From positions 620,001 through 684,000 of the forward strand of contig JADFUC010001889.1 in NCBI GenBank assembly GCA_019722365.1: DNA of 64,000 nt. The letters run 5' to 3'. Each line of letters opens with the position of its first letter. The stretch's first letter is position 1. The DNA is from Lithospermum erythrorhizon (lineage: Eukaryota > Streptophyta > Magnoliopsida > Boraginales > Boraginaceae). Shown here one piece after another: positions 1 to 12,685 of the stretch. The notes below the pieces were generated by a model, which saw only the letters and a program-made list of their open reading frames with translations, did no database searches and was not told the origin of the DNA. A program made the position numbers and the translations under genes.

Positions 1-545
1 AAATAACGCCGAGAGGAATTTAACGTGGTAACCCCCAACGATGTGTTGGGAGGCAATAATGGATAAATACCGAAGCGATTTCAACATCATGGGAAGAACC
101 CGATTCTGAGATAAGGTAAGACTTGTGCTCTCGGATGTGTGAATTCTTTATCTTAGATGAATGGTTTATGCACAAACATATTTATAACCTGAAGCAGTAT
201 ATAGGCTACTCCTATATCGAAATTAATACAGGTTACATAGGACTCAAAACGTGTTTGAGAGTATTTATAGCCCAAAAATCGACTTAAAACCGCTCGGAGA
301 AATTCCAGAGATGGCATGAGCTGGTCTAGAGTAAGTCCGGCATGTCAATCTTCTCGAACTTTGAGCGTACTCAAAGGCGTGATTGGTCGGGACTTGAGTC
401 GGGGTTTGCAACCCCGTCATGATCCCCGAATCTTCGAGGTTCCAGCAACGATAGTGTCGATTGAGCATATCCCCAACATGCGTATAGTTTCCTATAGTTG
501 GGCCATCTACTGTAGATGTTAAGCTTAAGTTGTTGATGTTTGCAT
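1..545 (-). mobile_element. Copia-type LTR fragment cut by the window edge
   Basis: The first 545 bases look like part of a retrotransposon LTR read on the minus strand. The stretch around 20-60 (AACGTGG...CAACGATGTGTTGGG) has close counterparts in the LTRs of the Copia element at 55.7-61.5 kb (about 55766-55795 and 61321-61342). A TATA-like CTATAAATACTC on the minus strand lies near 262-274, as expected for an LTR promoter. No coding sequence is supported; the short ORFs here do not resemble any family. The right boundary, where sequence becomes AT-rich, is approximate. Confidence 0.4.
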
Positions 546-1353
546 TAAATTTTGTACTCCGTTTCAAAATATATGGTCATCTAAATTTTTTTTTATTTTT
601 TCACAATAGTTGATTGTTTACAATTTTAATATAAATTTTACAAAACAATATAGCTTTTACATTTCAAATGTCCTTTTACAATCCCGATGTAGCTTTACAA
701 TCTCTTGTAAAGTATTTTTAAATATAAATAATAAATACATTTTTGAAATGGAGAGTAATAAATATAGTCTAACTTAGGCGAAATTGTGCATTATTTCCGC
801 CCTAGATGGCCACTTGATGATAATTAATATCCATTGATTCATATAGTTATAAAGATGAAAGCGTCACACTAATAACGACTCTTCGAGATCGTTTAATTCA
901 TAGTTATATATCTACCTTTTGGAGTATCATTGTAATTTATCACGTTAAGTAAAATCATTAGAAATGTTTAATATAATGCAGTTAAATATGCTATTTTCAA
1001 ATTTAAGTGATGGTTCATCCTATTCTTTGTTTGTTCTCTTTTAAAAATTAGAGGTATATATTGAATATAAATAACTTAACATTTGTAGAAAGAAAAAAAA
1101 TTTATTTGAAGATTGAGAAATATATAAATCTGTTAGTTAAATTGAGATGCATGTAGTATAAAATCAATATAAATTTTTTTACAAATGGATGATAGTCGAT
1201 TAGAGATAATTGATGGTTTAATTAAAATTAAAGTTATATATTGAGTGGTAAGTAGCGATATATGAAATGGTCTAGAAAGTGTATCTTAAGATTCTGATTT
1301 GGTCTCTATATTAACATACTCCGTGATATTTGCGTTTATTTCGATTAAGTTTA
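546..1353. other. AT-rich intergenic spacer
   Basis: No gene, RNA or clear repeat was recognised. The sequence is strongly AT-rich with frequent stops in all frames. Confidence 0.5.
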
Positions 1354-1503
1354 GTTTGGGGTCAAAATATAATTTTGAGATTTGGCCCATTAAATTCCTA
1401 ATATTACACTAATTACACAATCAAAATGCATCAATAAAAAATACATTTCAAAATTAGGAACTTAATGGGCCAAATCACAAAATTATATATTTTGACCCCA
1501 AAC
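1354..1503. mobile_element. Tourist-like (PIF/Harbinger) MITE with near-complete fold-back
   Basis: A 150-bp element whose two halves are inverted repeats: it begins GTTTGGGGTCAAAATAT and ends with the complement (TTTTGACCCCAAAC), and pairing continues for roughly 50 bp through the segment containing TTTGGCCCATTAA. It is flanked on both sides by TTA (1351-1353 and 1504-1506), a 3-bp target duplication of the TWA type that PIF/Harbinger elements make. There is no coding capacity. Assignment rests on the fold-back plus the TSD. Confidence 0.75.
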
Positions 1504-2953
1504 TTAAAACAACTCTGAAATGTTAAATAACGAAGATGTTAAAATGAGGACAGAATTGCTCTTGTTTCGAAACTTGAATTGTCTTACGTTAACCACTGCT
1601 GGGATGATGCAACTTTGCTATCTTTCTTAGGACGAAGCCCAGTGATTAACCACTCAGTCTACGCCCGGTCTTTTTCTGTGAATATTCATTTATTTTATTT
1701 AAAATGTTTATGAAATGGAACTACAACATTTTAGTAAGCTACAATTTATTTAAAATTTCGGACATTTTTTTCAAATATATTCTTTGGCGAGTCTCGCTTT
1801 TCGAATTTGTATATCATATATTAAGTGGTTATGTCATAACTATTCATGTATAATTTATAAATTAAAGACATATGAGGAGTTACATAAAACATGTAGATTT
1901 TTCGCATCACACGATTAATGTATTATAGTTAAGAATCCACCACGTTCCATCATAACAAATGTAACAATTAGGGAAAGTAAGACTATAACCTTATTAATTA
2001 ATTCAGATAGAAGATCTTAATTAATCAATATGAGATAAATAATGACTCTTTAAAATCTCCCTTATGTGTAATCGGTCCACACATACAATATCAATTGTGT
2101 GCAGAATCCAATACTAACCACATCAACATGCTGAGGTTATATATGACCTTATCGACGGATTAGCTCTGATATCATATTTTAAATTCATATTATTCTAGCA
2201 TAAAATCAAATTAGATTCAATTTTTAATTCAAAAAACTATATTTAGCATCCTCTCCCCTTATGATCCAACCTTATTTCATGGTATTTACATGAAGTTACT
2301 CATTAAGAAAGTCCCCAGATCGTCGAATCAATAATTCCCACCCCGTAAGTTCTTATGTATCACTGTATAACTCCTTACACTTTTGCAAGGACTCCTTATC
2401 ATTTGTGAGAAAACAATACTCTAATTAGAAACTAAATTAGCTGATTCAAATGTGAAATGGATATAAGAACATAGTTGTGACTTGTCATTTGTGACCACAT
2501 GAGAGTGTTTAATGTTAGTTGCTCTCATTAATTAACATACGGGTATAACAGAAATTGGAACATCAATTTGGCATGCCTCACATCAAACATCTCACTAACT
2601 ATGATTCTAGAAACAACTAATAACCAACATACACATAAGCATGATATGAATCTTGCAAAATAAAAAAGATAAAAGAAACCAACATACACATTAATAACGA
2701 GACATTATATTAACCGTACATATTAGGCCTTTAAACAGAAAATGCATCCAAAAGCAATTGTCCTCTTCAACTTCATTCCTAGTTCGAATTTCCCTACTTT
2801 TTTCTAAAAATAAAATATCAACAACTTTAGTGATAACAAAGATGTACATGTACAATTATTACCAACCGGTAATTTGGTTGACTATTTTCACCATGGCAGT
2901 TATTTTTCAGTTACGACCGTTATTATTACAAACAATATACGTAACATTTTTTC
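1504..2953. other. Intergenic region with old retroelement fragments
   Basis: No gene was recognised. The only structured signal is a primer-binding-site-like motif on the minus strand at 2163-2174, listed separately. The rest is AT-rich and non-coding; part of it is probably the 3' flank of the SAUR gene. Confidence 0.4.
2163..2174 (-). other. tRNA-iMet primer-binding-site-like motif
   Basis: On the minus strand the sequence reads TGATATCAGAGC, one base different from TGGTATCAGAGC, the usual initiator-tRNA-Met primer site of plant LTR retroelements. If genuine, a 5' LTR would lie to its right (about 2176-2700) and internal sequence to its left, both now unrecognisable. It may also be chance. 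Confidence 0.3.
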
Positions 2954-3328
2954 TCAACAAGCATAAAAGTCAACAAGCTCATCCATTGACTCAGGTTGAG
3001 GATCAGCATTTTCAAGCATCCAAAGCATATGTTCAAACAAAACAACCTCACATCCAACGGTGATTAATTGATCAGAGTCATCTCCGGACCGGTCAACGAG
3101 CTCCCGGAATAGTGGATTATCAATAACGTTTGAGTTGACCATGTAGCGGCGGCGTGACTTTCCGACGTAGACTGGGTGGAGGTCGTTGACGTTGACTTCT
3201 TCGTCGTCGTCGGAGGAGGAATGGTTAGTGGCCATGATGGGGCTACCATTTGCACGACCAATCTTGAATGATTGCATTTTCTTGAGGACTGATTTGAGCT
3301 TTGTGAGTTTGTTGCTTCCTTTTGCCAT
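2954..3328 (-). CDS. SAUR-like auxin-responsive protein
   Basis: A single-exon, 124-residue protein. SAUR proteins are small auxin-induced regulators of cell expansion; those studied inhibit PP2C.D phosphatases and so keep plasma-membrane H+-ATPases active. The N-terminus (MAKGSNKLTKLKSVLKKMQS) is basic and typical of the SAUR76/77/78-type subgroup. The SAUR domain runs from about residue 50 to 115 and contains HPVYVGKSRRRYMV, NPLFRELVDRSG and GCEVVLFEHMLWMLENADP. Lack of introns and a length near 120 residues fit the family. The ATG at 3328 is followed directly by the conserved start, and a TATA box lies about 130 bp upstream. The acidic linker (SSSDDDEEVNVND) between basic N-terminus and domain is usual for this subgroup. 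Subfamily placement is from memory of the family; the family call is secure. Confidence 0.92.
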   Translation of the reverse strand: MAKGSNKLTKLKSVLKKMQSFKIGRANGSPIMATNHSSSDDDEEVNVNDLHPVYVGKSRRRYMVNSNVIDNPLFRELVDRSGDDSDQLITVGCEVVLFEHMLWMLENADPQPESMDELVDFYAC

Positions 3329-3453
3329 TGAGTTTCTTGGAAATGATATGGAGAAAAAGATGGTTTGTGAGTGAAGAAAGAGTTGGAATTATGTTTTTTT
3401 GTTGTTGGGGTTTTTGGTGGGGGGGGTGTTGATGAGAAAGATGTAGGAAGGTT

Positions 3454-3466
3454 CCTATATATAAAG
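3454..3466 (-). promoter_or_regulatory. TATA box of the SAUR gene
   Basis: On the minus strand CTTTATATATAGG lies about 130 bp upstream of the SAUR start codon, leaving room for a leader of about 100 bases. The leader side also carries a G/C homopolymer run near 3419-3426. Confidence 0.6.
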
Positions 3467-3479
3467 GGGTTGATGAGGG

Positions 3480-3987
3480 TAAAATGGTCAATTAAATTAT
3501 TTGTTTTTCTTTTCGAATTTGATATTTGGATGTTTGTATGATAGTGTTGTTTAGATGTGGACTTTAAGCTATGGAATTAGTGTTTCAATTTATGTATCAC
3601 ATATTTGAGAGGTAATTATCAATTTGATAGTATCAAGTTCCAGTTTAGTCACAAATATTTATCATATTATAAATTAATTTTTGAAAGTGATACAAATATT
3701 ATAGAATGGTCCCAACTAACAAAAATATTAAATTATATGGGAAAACATAAGTGGAGACAAGTGTTGGAGATTATATTGCAACATTTGAATCACTTTTAAG
3801 ACTAATCTGTAACAATAATCTATTAAAAAGTTTATACTAAAAGTAAACCCAAATCGTATTTTTTTTATCGAAATGTAACATTTTTCTTAATAGGAAATCA
3901 TACTGTAATATTTATTTACTTATGGGGACTAATATATAATAGAATAACTATTTCAAAATTGCACTGCAACTTGATCCTAAGATGTTA
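3480..3987. other. Intergenic spacer upstream of the SAUR gene
   Basis: AT-rich, no gene or RNA recognised; probably holds the distal promoter of the SAUR gene. Confidence 0.4.
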
Positions 3988-4245
3988 CTCCCTCAATTCC
4001 TAAATTTAAGCCACATTTTGACTTTTTTTACTTGAAATAAGTTGAATTTTGGCCATAAATATTTTTGTTTGTGTTGTATAATATTTGATGAAAATTATAT
4101 TAATGGAAAGAATTTGAAATGTATTTTTATTTATATAGTTTTCATAAATTATTATATAACACAAACAAAAATATTTACGATCAAAATTCAACTATGAAAT
4201 AGTATAAAAAGTCAAAATGAAGCTTAGATTTAGGGACGGAAAGAG
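3988..4245. mobile_element. Stowaway-like MITE
   Basis: A 258-bp element bounded by TA dinucleotides (3986-3987 and 4246-4247). Its ends are inverted repeats about 45 bp long: left CTCCCTCAATTCCTAAATTT, right the complement of CTCTTTCCGTCCCTAAATCT, both continuing into CATTTTGACTTTTT. The CTCCCTCCGT-type terminus and TA target are hallmarks of Stowaway/Tc1-mariner MITEs. The middle contains a second inverted pair (ATATTTTTGTTTGTGTTGTA and its complement), so nearly the whole element folds back. No coding capacity. Confidence 0.8.
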
Positions 4246-4499
4246 TAATAAATTGCGACCTCTTTATTTTGGAATATAGATTAAAAATGACATTTGCTAT
4301 TATAAATCTGGTTGTTCAGGCAACTCCTCGCATATGTCCCCATTGAAATTAAATTAGAGGCATTAAACAGCTATGGCTCTTCCGATTAATGAGAAAGCTA
4401 CATGTCTCTTGGAATTTATCACCAAACTGTTCAACATATGTCTTGTTGCAAGAGGGGGGACCCAGCCCAATTCCTTGCAAGTTAGAAAAGTGACTTAAA

Positions 4500-5167
4500 C
4501 TTATTGATATTATTTCTCGAAATCGAATTCCCGGGTCGGACTTGGCCAGTCCCAATGGGGTCCTCAAGCATGGAAGTTCTGACGAAGTGATCGGGGACTG
4601 ACCTGGGACATCAGCTGAAGTCCCCATGCTCTCGTCAAGTAAAAGCAGTTCAGATTTGACTGACCGGCAAAGTCCTCGGACAGTGGGATTTTCCATGCGG
4701 ATTAGGTTTTTGTTTAGGCGGATTTGAGCCTAAGTAAATGCTCCTTCAATTTTATTTTCTGAGTCCTTAACCGCAAAATAGTGATTTCTCACGTGTAAGC
4801 TATCTGTAGAAGAAAGGCTCCCCGACGCCCATGCCTGCTATTCTAGTCTCACAGGAAAATGAGTTGTATTCGCCTGCTTTCTATTCTTCCTAGTAGCCCG
4901 AAAGTTGTTAGCTACATACTCCGCTGTGTAAATAGTGTGTCCGTGTAATTCTATTCTAGAATAGCATAAAGTAACAACAACAGAGCCTCTTCCTCGCAGT
5001 TTTTATCTACAATCAGAGCTAAAGCTAGCTCAAGTTTGTAATATGTTCATTCATTATAAGAAATTGCCTGTGGTAGCCTCCTCGTGATTAGTTCTCGATA
5101 CATTGTGTTAGGCATCAATTAAAAATATATGTTCTCTATTTTCACAATTGACTTAATTCCCTGGTCT
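4500..5167 (+). repeat. Left LTR of the 4.5-7.85 kb element
   Basis: Direct repeat partner of 7160-7846. Divergence is high, implying an old insertion. Confidence 0.45.
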
Positions 5168-7159
5168 TAAAATTGCAACCTGGGTTCTAGTTATAGCAAA
5201 TTCGGCTCGCCCGCAGGTAATAAACCCAATAGAGTCGATTTCGCATCAAGAAAGAAGACGGGTGTGGTTATTAAAAATCGAGCCAATGATTACTAAAGAT
5301 CACTAACCTTTTGCTAATTTTCCAATATCACCCCTATTTTGATAATGACTATTTTGATAACTCACATCATGTATTCATGAATTACCCTTGTGGCAACCTG
5401 GACTCGTTTAAGAGCTATCATTTTGTGGGGCATTTTATAATATTTTAACAGGATATTGTGTTTTTTTAGTGCTCCTTAAATTTCTTCCTTCTTCCTTTTT
5501 TTTTAAACTTCCTTCTCCAAATCTTTCACCAATTTCACCACCACCATCACCCTTTAAAATTGAGAAGTTCACCGGAGAAATGGGCCTAGCCTCGCAAATC
5601 AAGGTGCGGCACTAACAACCAGCGGGCCTGGGTTCTACCGAGCAAAATCCACCATACCGCTACATGATACAGGCTGGGGCCCAAAGGCACAATTGATTTT
5701 TTGGCTTTGGATGACTCCAGGTTATCGCAGGTTTGGTGAGGATACCGCAGCCCAAGCTATGCCCAAGCCTGAGAGTCTGTAAGGACGGTTAGCTTGACCA
5801 ATAAGATGATAAGCCGTAAGCAACGCCTATTTAAGCTGCTGAATCTTGAAGCGTACATCTCAAGAATCAATTCCACATCGCCTTAATACATTACTGGATC
5901 ATATTATTAAGATCGAGATGTGAGGATGTTGCCTTGACATTGTTAGCCTCTTTACCAGGTCATATGAGAAATCCTTTTAGGGAGTCTCGTGACAAATTTG
6001 TAAATATTCTGTCTCGTGAATAAGAGTCCTCCCCTCCATAAATAAAAAGCATGTGATGGCTGCATGCGGTTCTAGTTCTCGGTTCTAAAGCCTCACGATG
6101 TTACTCAGTTCTGGGCTTAATAGTCAAAGTCCGTAATCCCAGTGCCTGTAAAAGCCGGGAGGGTCCGATATAGCCGACATCGAAATGGATTGTCCTTAAC
6201 GGAGGGACGCAACAAAAAAAGGCCTCGAAAGTGATACTGCCGCCATTGCCAGCCGGTGGTGTATGAATTGGGAAGAGGACATGGCCTTATGCCGATGTTT
6301 CCATACATTTTACACCTAAAATTCTGATTCATTTCATATCATACGGCCCTAGGGAGGGAGCCAAGTTCTTTTATGGGCAAATGGATGGTGGCATTATTTC
6401 AATGCATTTTGTTCAATCAGCATTTGGTCATGGGATCGACTGTTGTGAATTAGATTTTACCATATCAAGGTACACATCTGAACAAGGTTGTAGATGCCTC
6501 AGATGACTACTTAATTTGTTATCTCCGAGTCCTGTATAAGAAATGGTTCTGGGCTTTTAGAGAAGCAGGCCGATCAAGCCCATGGTTCAAATGTGATTCT
6601 CAGCAGCGAAATGCTATATTTTGTATATTTCCTTTGTAGCTAAACCCCGTTCTCATTTGTCATCTCGTATGTTGGTATCAGACTATTCAACAGCAGTTAT
6701 ATTTGGTAGCTACATTTTGGTCCATCATGAGAGGGACTAGTACAATGTCCTGGGAAATAGTTCCATGCATGACTTGCATTTCTCATGCTAGTGATGTAAA
6801 AGTAGGCATACTTTAAAAAGTACACCACCAGTTCGCTTCGTTGGATCTTCACATAAGGCGATGCCGTTGGGAGCGGGAATAATGATGGTTAGCCGCGATT
6901 ATGTAGCGGTCCAACGCGGCCGACTTAGCAATCGATTCGTTTTATTTCCGCAATAGACATTGTGGATGAGCGCAAATTATCTTTCGTGGTATTCTAAGTG
7001 GACACACTGTCACATTCGAAAGTACTTTCTTGTACATTGCTTCAACATTATCTTGGCACATCTCGGTACGGTAAATCCGGTGTTGGGAGTGTTTTGCTTC
7101 CTCGATATCCAGAGGATTCAAGTCAAGGTGAGATTTCCTCATTTCCAAAGCAAGGGCTG

Positions 7160-7846
7160 AATCCTGACTGTGCTTTCCTGGTGAGCTAGGGACTTTGGGG
7201 TTGACTCGCTAAGTCTCTCACCGAAGTCCCTCGGAGCATACCGGGAAGTTCTAATAGGATCGCACTCCACTGGTCAGATTACCGGGACTAAGTCCCGATG
7301 GAAGTAAGTGATATGAAGAGTTCAAGACTCTGGCCAAGTCCCGACGTGAGATTTTTTAAGAGATTTAGGTTTTGATATGGCTCGAGCCTATAAATACCCC
7401 CTTCACTCGCTTTTTCTGGTAGTCCTTAACCCAAATCGCTTTATGAAGTTATTGAACATGTAGTTAGGATTCCCCAACAGTTGGGTCTTGTTATTCTATT
7501 CTTTCCTGGAATAACAGTATAGGCCGAGTTGTATTTGTATATTTTCTCGGCTATTTTGAGTTCTCAAGAGTTAATCTCACACAAGTTCCGTAGAATACCG
7601 TGGTTCAAGTAATTCTATTCTGTATTGGTCACTGCAGCACAATCTCTATTTTTCTTAAGATAAAGACATCCCCAATCATGGCAGATGTAAGCAATTTCTC
7701 AAAGCCTGCTCCTCCCATTATAAGAAAACTGCTTGTGGCCCCTGGCCTCATGGAACAATCCTAAGTATCACATCAAGCAGTGATTCCACGCTAAATATCC
7801 TGCCTCTTTGATTTTCAAGATTTACTTTAATTTCTTATCTTAGACT
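7160..7846 (+). repeat. Right LTR of the 4.5-7.85 kb element
   Basis: Direct repeat partner of 4500-5167, with a better preserved TATA region (CCTATAAATACCCCC near 7387). Confidence 0.45.
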
Positions 7847-10800
7847 AACCTAAGCCATATAGTAAATTCAATCGTTATAAATTTTGTTATTTTTTCTAAT
7901 GTGAGGGGGGAGGATTTGTATACATGTACTCCATACCTTGATCTGGATGATTTAACTTATAGATTAAAATAATTGTATTCAATTTTGTCTTTAAGTAATA
8001 CTCCATGTTATTCAAGTATATTTTTCTTATAAAAAGTAATTATTTTAGTTATGATTAAGAATTCGTACTAAATTCAAAAATAAAAGTTTGAATGAATTAT
8101 ATGTTGGCCAAGAGGTTGACTATATTTTAAAAGACATAATATAGTTAGATAGAAATGGAGACAGAGTTGATATGTATCTTGAGTGAACTCAAATGTTGTA
8201 CAGTAATACTTTCATTTTTCAAACTTTATACTCAGTTTTCTTTGTCCTCTCTTTTGAGGTAAAACTATGACACTATGCACAAATCGGAATTACAATTCAA
8301 ACGAAATTCTTAACAGCCAATTTCATTTCTTTAGATTTTATACTTTTCTTTTTCAAAACTATAAAATATTTTCGTTTCTAATTTTCTGAAGATGTAGAAG
8401 TGTTGATTGAGTTCTTGATAAGATATTTTTGAAAATCAAAAACGAAAATATTTAATATTTTCTGAAGATGTAGAAATATTGATTGGGTTCTTGATAAAAT
8501 ATTTCTGACATAAACAATATGTAATTAATATTGTGAATAATAAATTAAGTTGTTTAGTCTTGGTGGTACTAATAGTTTGATAAAGCTAAAACATGTCTCC
8601 GAATAAGGATCTCATATTATATTCTGATGATGATTAGCAATATATGTCATTACTGGCCCTCCAAACTTCTTTATGACCGAATTTAACAACATTGTGTCTC
8701 AGCATCATTATATTGTTTGCTCATCAAAAGCAACAATTACAAGCTAAGAACATTTTGTTTTCTTCGAGTAGTTCTAGATTAAAGTAATTCTGAACAGAGG
8801 ACATTATTTCGGGATATTTAGATAAAGGATTCAATGTACCAATAATATTGCAATAAAAGAGTCTTTAATTTCAGCAATACCGTGCAAAATTAGCCACTAA
8901 TACTAAGACTGAGAGCTAAGTTCAGGTACGAGGTCAGGAAGTAATAATTACATTCATAAGTGTAGATTTACATGATGGCGATTCACCACATTATTAAATT
9001 ATTTGTAGTTATTATATTGATTTTTTTAATATATAATGCATGCTTTTTGTTACAATTTGGTAATTAAAAAAAATTACCCAAAAGATATATCATGACTCAC
9101 AAGTATATGGTAATCAAAAAAATAACCATCCTTGTTTCTTTTGAACTTTCAAATATAAAAATTTGAAATATAGGTCACAAAGCGTTATACAAGACGTCAA
9201 GTATTTCGTGAAATCTGTTTTTTGAAATGGTCAGAATTTCTAACGATGGAAATATTTCGAAGAGCTTTTATTTTATGGAGTGAGTATCTCTTTGGAGATA
9301 TGTTTATTACCGTACGTAGCAAAGCCTTGAACCCCTCACAAGCAAGATTCTCACACCTATGCTCAAAAAGCAAAAGATCGTGTCTTTATTATTTTAAGAT
9401 GGAATGTTTTCTTTTAGAAATGGCTTACCATAAACTTATATGTGCTTCATATATAAAGCATCTCATATGTAGACCTAGTTTTACTACCGATATACACGCA
9501 TACATTGTTCGTATTGTTCTTAAGTGAGAAAACACTTTAAGAGCTATTCTTGTGTTCAGAAGTCAATGTACTGAAGCCATTTTATAAACCTTTGGGATCA
9601 GGACATCAAGTAGTTAACACTACATAACAGCCTTTCATATCAGCAAGATGTAAGAGTCGTACGCATCAAGAATATCATGATTTTATATCGCTCTTGACTT
9701 ATACATTGGTATATTTAAGAATATGAAGTAGAAGAATTTTAATTTATGGGCACTTATTTGTAATCCTCACATCAATCATTCACCCAGCAGCCTCGCTCCC
9801 TTTAATTCCATAAGCTACATCGACACCTGTGAACCTGCTACCATATCTCAAGTATTTACTTTATCGGTGACTTTTACGCCTCAAGTTCCCCATTGTTACT
9901 TAAGCCTGCATAAGTATCACAATTGATAATTCCATTTTCAGAAAAGAGAAATGATTACACTTTTTCACAGTTATGTAAAAAGGGTGCAGCTTAACAAATA
10001 TTTTTGCAATACGAGTTTGCAGCCAATAGTCAACAAGTGCTTGTTATGTTGCTCAAAAAGCCTAATTATATTAGCATATGATAAACAACATAAAGACACT
10101 TAAGTTTAAGATAAAAACGCATTTGTCGTCTATGATGATTTTGGAGTACTTTGAGATTTTAAATGATTATCGTTGCACCTAATCAAGAAACGTTATAAAA
10201 ATAATTCAAATGGAAAGGGTAATATGACAAGCTATGTGTAGTTGTACTCTTTCGGATCATGGTGAACGTTTTTCTAGTGTTTTGTTCTACTCTAGGAATC
10301 TTGAGTAAATCATGTTTGCGTTGAATGGGGTGGGTGGAGGTAGGCGGAGAAAGGATTTAATGGCGATTGAAAAAGTCCAATTCAATCATTTTTTCAAGAT
10401 TTTAATAAATGGCTGATAACCATAAACATAATTTTTTTATTCGTACGAAATTATTTCTTTGATAATAAAATAGAAGATGACTTTAAATTGATAAAAAAAG
10501 GGTACCTTTAATCCTCTATGTTTTTCTGGACGTCATAGTAACAACATGTGATTTAATTTTTTAGGCCTTTCATTTTATCCAAGGCTCTCGGCACGATCCC
10601 CTAAAAAATCGTTATGAAAAGTGGATTACACTGTACGTGATGTCTTGGAAGCAATTGTGGATAGCGGGTTATTTTGTTTGTGAGTATATAAAAGCTTATT
10701 ACAAAGATGTTTAACTTAAGATTATCATGTGGATTGGCATAATTATCTCAAAAATATTAAATTTTTGATTTTTATGATAGTAACATTTAATCTGAATCCT

Positions 10801-11464
10801 CAATTAAACATCTAAATACGTTACAAGGATGTTACTGTTAAAACTGCCCTTGTGACTGATTCCCTTTATTAGCCTGGTCATGACAATCACAGACAATTCA
10901 TTTACCCAAGCAGTTAAATGTGATTATCGAACTTTAGTGTTCCCCTTAGTAATGGTGGTATATTACTGGCAAGGGCTCCTTTGATAATTTAAGCATACAT
11001 GAAATATCATGATCTACTCATTAATCATCATTATAATAATAAGAATCGGCCAATTATTATTATTATACAACTTACCATTATCCGAGCCTACGTCACACAC
11101 ATTACCGATATTCTAATTATATTTAACCCATTTGAAATTAAACGCAGCATCAGATATCGAGAATGTATCTTCTCAATATATATATATATTTCCGATAAAC
11201 ATATATCATTTAACAATGGCTAAACTCTCAAGTGGTGTTTTTAATCAATTACAATTGAGTTCGGGATGTTAACAACTTGATAAGTTATTTGATAATGACT
11301 GCTAAGATTTTAATCACTCATGTTTAATTAAAATGGAACAACTCACAATTAGTAACTCATTATTTGATTGGAAGCCATAATCCGCCTAATTAACGAGCTT
11401 AAAACCGATTTAACGAAGCTGTTTAACGGGTTGAAATTGGCAATGGTATTTAAAGGAAAGAGAC
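7847..11464. other. Long intergenic region, no gene recognised
   Basis: About 3.6 kb with stop codons in every frame. The longest open stretch (9222-9527) has no recognisable motif and looks random. A short diverged tandem (TTTCTGAAGATGTAGAA at about 8382 and 8459) is present. No RNA gene or intact transposon was recognised. Confidence 0.4.
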
Positions 11465-11500
11465 AAGGGTTTTTCATTTCATGAAAATGAAAAAACCCTT
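11465..11500. repeat. Short perfect-like palindrome
   Basis: A 36-bp inverted repeat centred near 11483: arms AAGGGTTTTTCATTT and the complement AAATGAAAAAACCCTT around TCATGA. It sits at the start of a more GC-rich block (11500-11750) that reads like a transcribed leader or LTR fragment, but no ORF follows. Confidence 0.5.
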
Positions 11501-12685
11501 TGCCTCCACCCCAGAATAGCCGGCCTCCTCCCTAAGAAACGGAGGGAGAATCTTCCTTCCATTTTGTTTCTACAACTCTCAAGCAAGCTCAAGTCTGACC
11601 ATTCTCCCCTCCCTGTATTGCACCTGTAGGACATCATTTTGGTAAGGTTGATACAAGAAAAATTGGAGAGGTTTCTCAAGGGCATTCACGCTGCAGGGTA
11701 CCTCGGTGAGGCTGTTTCTATTTCGCTTCCGTCATAACGAAGGTACTCTTTTGTATTCATAATCGCAATTAAGTGTGTTTAGATTAATTTATATCATTTC
11801 AGGATCCGGACGCATGACCTGAATACGCTTATCACAAACGAATTCATACTAGATTCTAACAGCTTAAGCGCCAAGAAACTAAAAAGTACAAGAGGTTAAA
11901 AATCCTTACTTTATGCAAGTAGCGGTTTCTTTAAATGTCTAGACGCATCTGAAGCCTTTCAGCTTTTGGGCTTTAAACGGACTCTCGAACATAACACGTA
12001 ATAAAATCACTTAATATTATCCCAAATTCTCCCAATAAACGCGCAGGATTAAATCTGGGGTCTCGCATGTAATAAATTTATGTCACACAACCCTTAATAA
12101 ATTAATTCCTAACAAATTATTTACTGATTAGAATTAAATGGTCTTAACATGTAATAAATTTATGTTATTAAACCTCTAAATAATTTAATTTTATAAATGG
12201 AGAACTAAATGGGATTCCAACATGTACCTGATATTAAATCACATACTCAAGTCTCATTAAGTCAGTCTCTGCATCAAGACTTAATTATGATCGTGATACT
12301 TGAAAAACACGTCACACAACTGAAACGAGTCAACCTTTTTATGTTGAGTTAATCTAGGGATTGTGGATCATAAGGAATCACAAGAAGTCCCTTATAAACC
12401 GGTGATCATCTCAAAGTCTCTTAATGATAATGGGATGATGAGCCAAGTATCGCAAGCAATTTTTAAATGTAATCGCAAAGAAGTCCGGCAATAATCAAGG
12501 TTAATTCAACTTCCGACTCTGCGTAGGGTGAAGTGTTAAATCTCGACCGTAAATTCCATCAAAAGCAAGGTCCAACATACAAGTACGCATCCAATAAGTC
12601 AAACAAAGCATCGTTGATGTCATGGTAAGCATCACTGCCAATAAGAAAAACTCAAACACCGGGTCAACATGTACTACATTCATGT
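11501..12685. other. Intergenic region with repeat fragments
   Basis: No gene recognised. Contains a local repeat of CATGTAATAAATTTATGT at about 12067 and 12149. A short minus-strand open stretch at 12501-12683 has no recognisable domain. Confidence 0.35.

Larger units (their letters stand above)
4500..7846 (+). mobile_element. Decayed LTR retroelement with two colinear LTRs, no recognisable pol
   Basis: Two diverged direct repeats of about 670 bp (about 4500-5167 and 7160-7846) are colinear at a constant offset near 2663 bp. Matching landmarks are AGTCCTTAAC (4761 and 7424), ATTCTATTCT (4950 and 7492), CATTATAAGAAA (5053 and 7714) and a shared end in TCTTA. The right copy holds CCTATAAATACCCCC near 7387, a TATA box, so the element reads on the plus strand. 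The roughly 2 kb between the LTRs has no intact ORF and no reverse transcriptase that I could recognise, so it is either non-autonomous or deleted. The boundaries, especially the 5' edges, are approximate. Confidence 0.5.

Noticed and set aside
265..567. 100-codon minus-strand ORF
   Set aside because: No family resemblance; it lies in LTR-like sequence.
4349..4696. 115-codon minus-strand ORF
   Set aside because: It overlaps the left LTR of the decayed element and reads against its orientation; no domain recognised.
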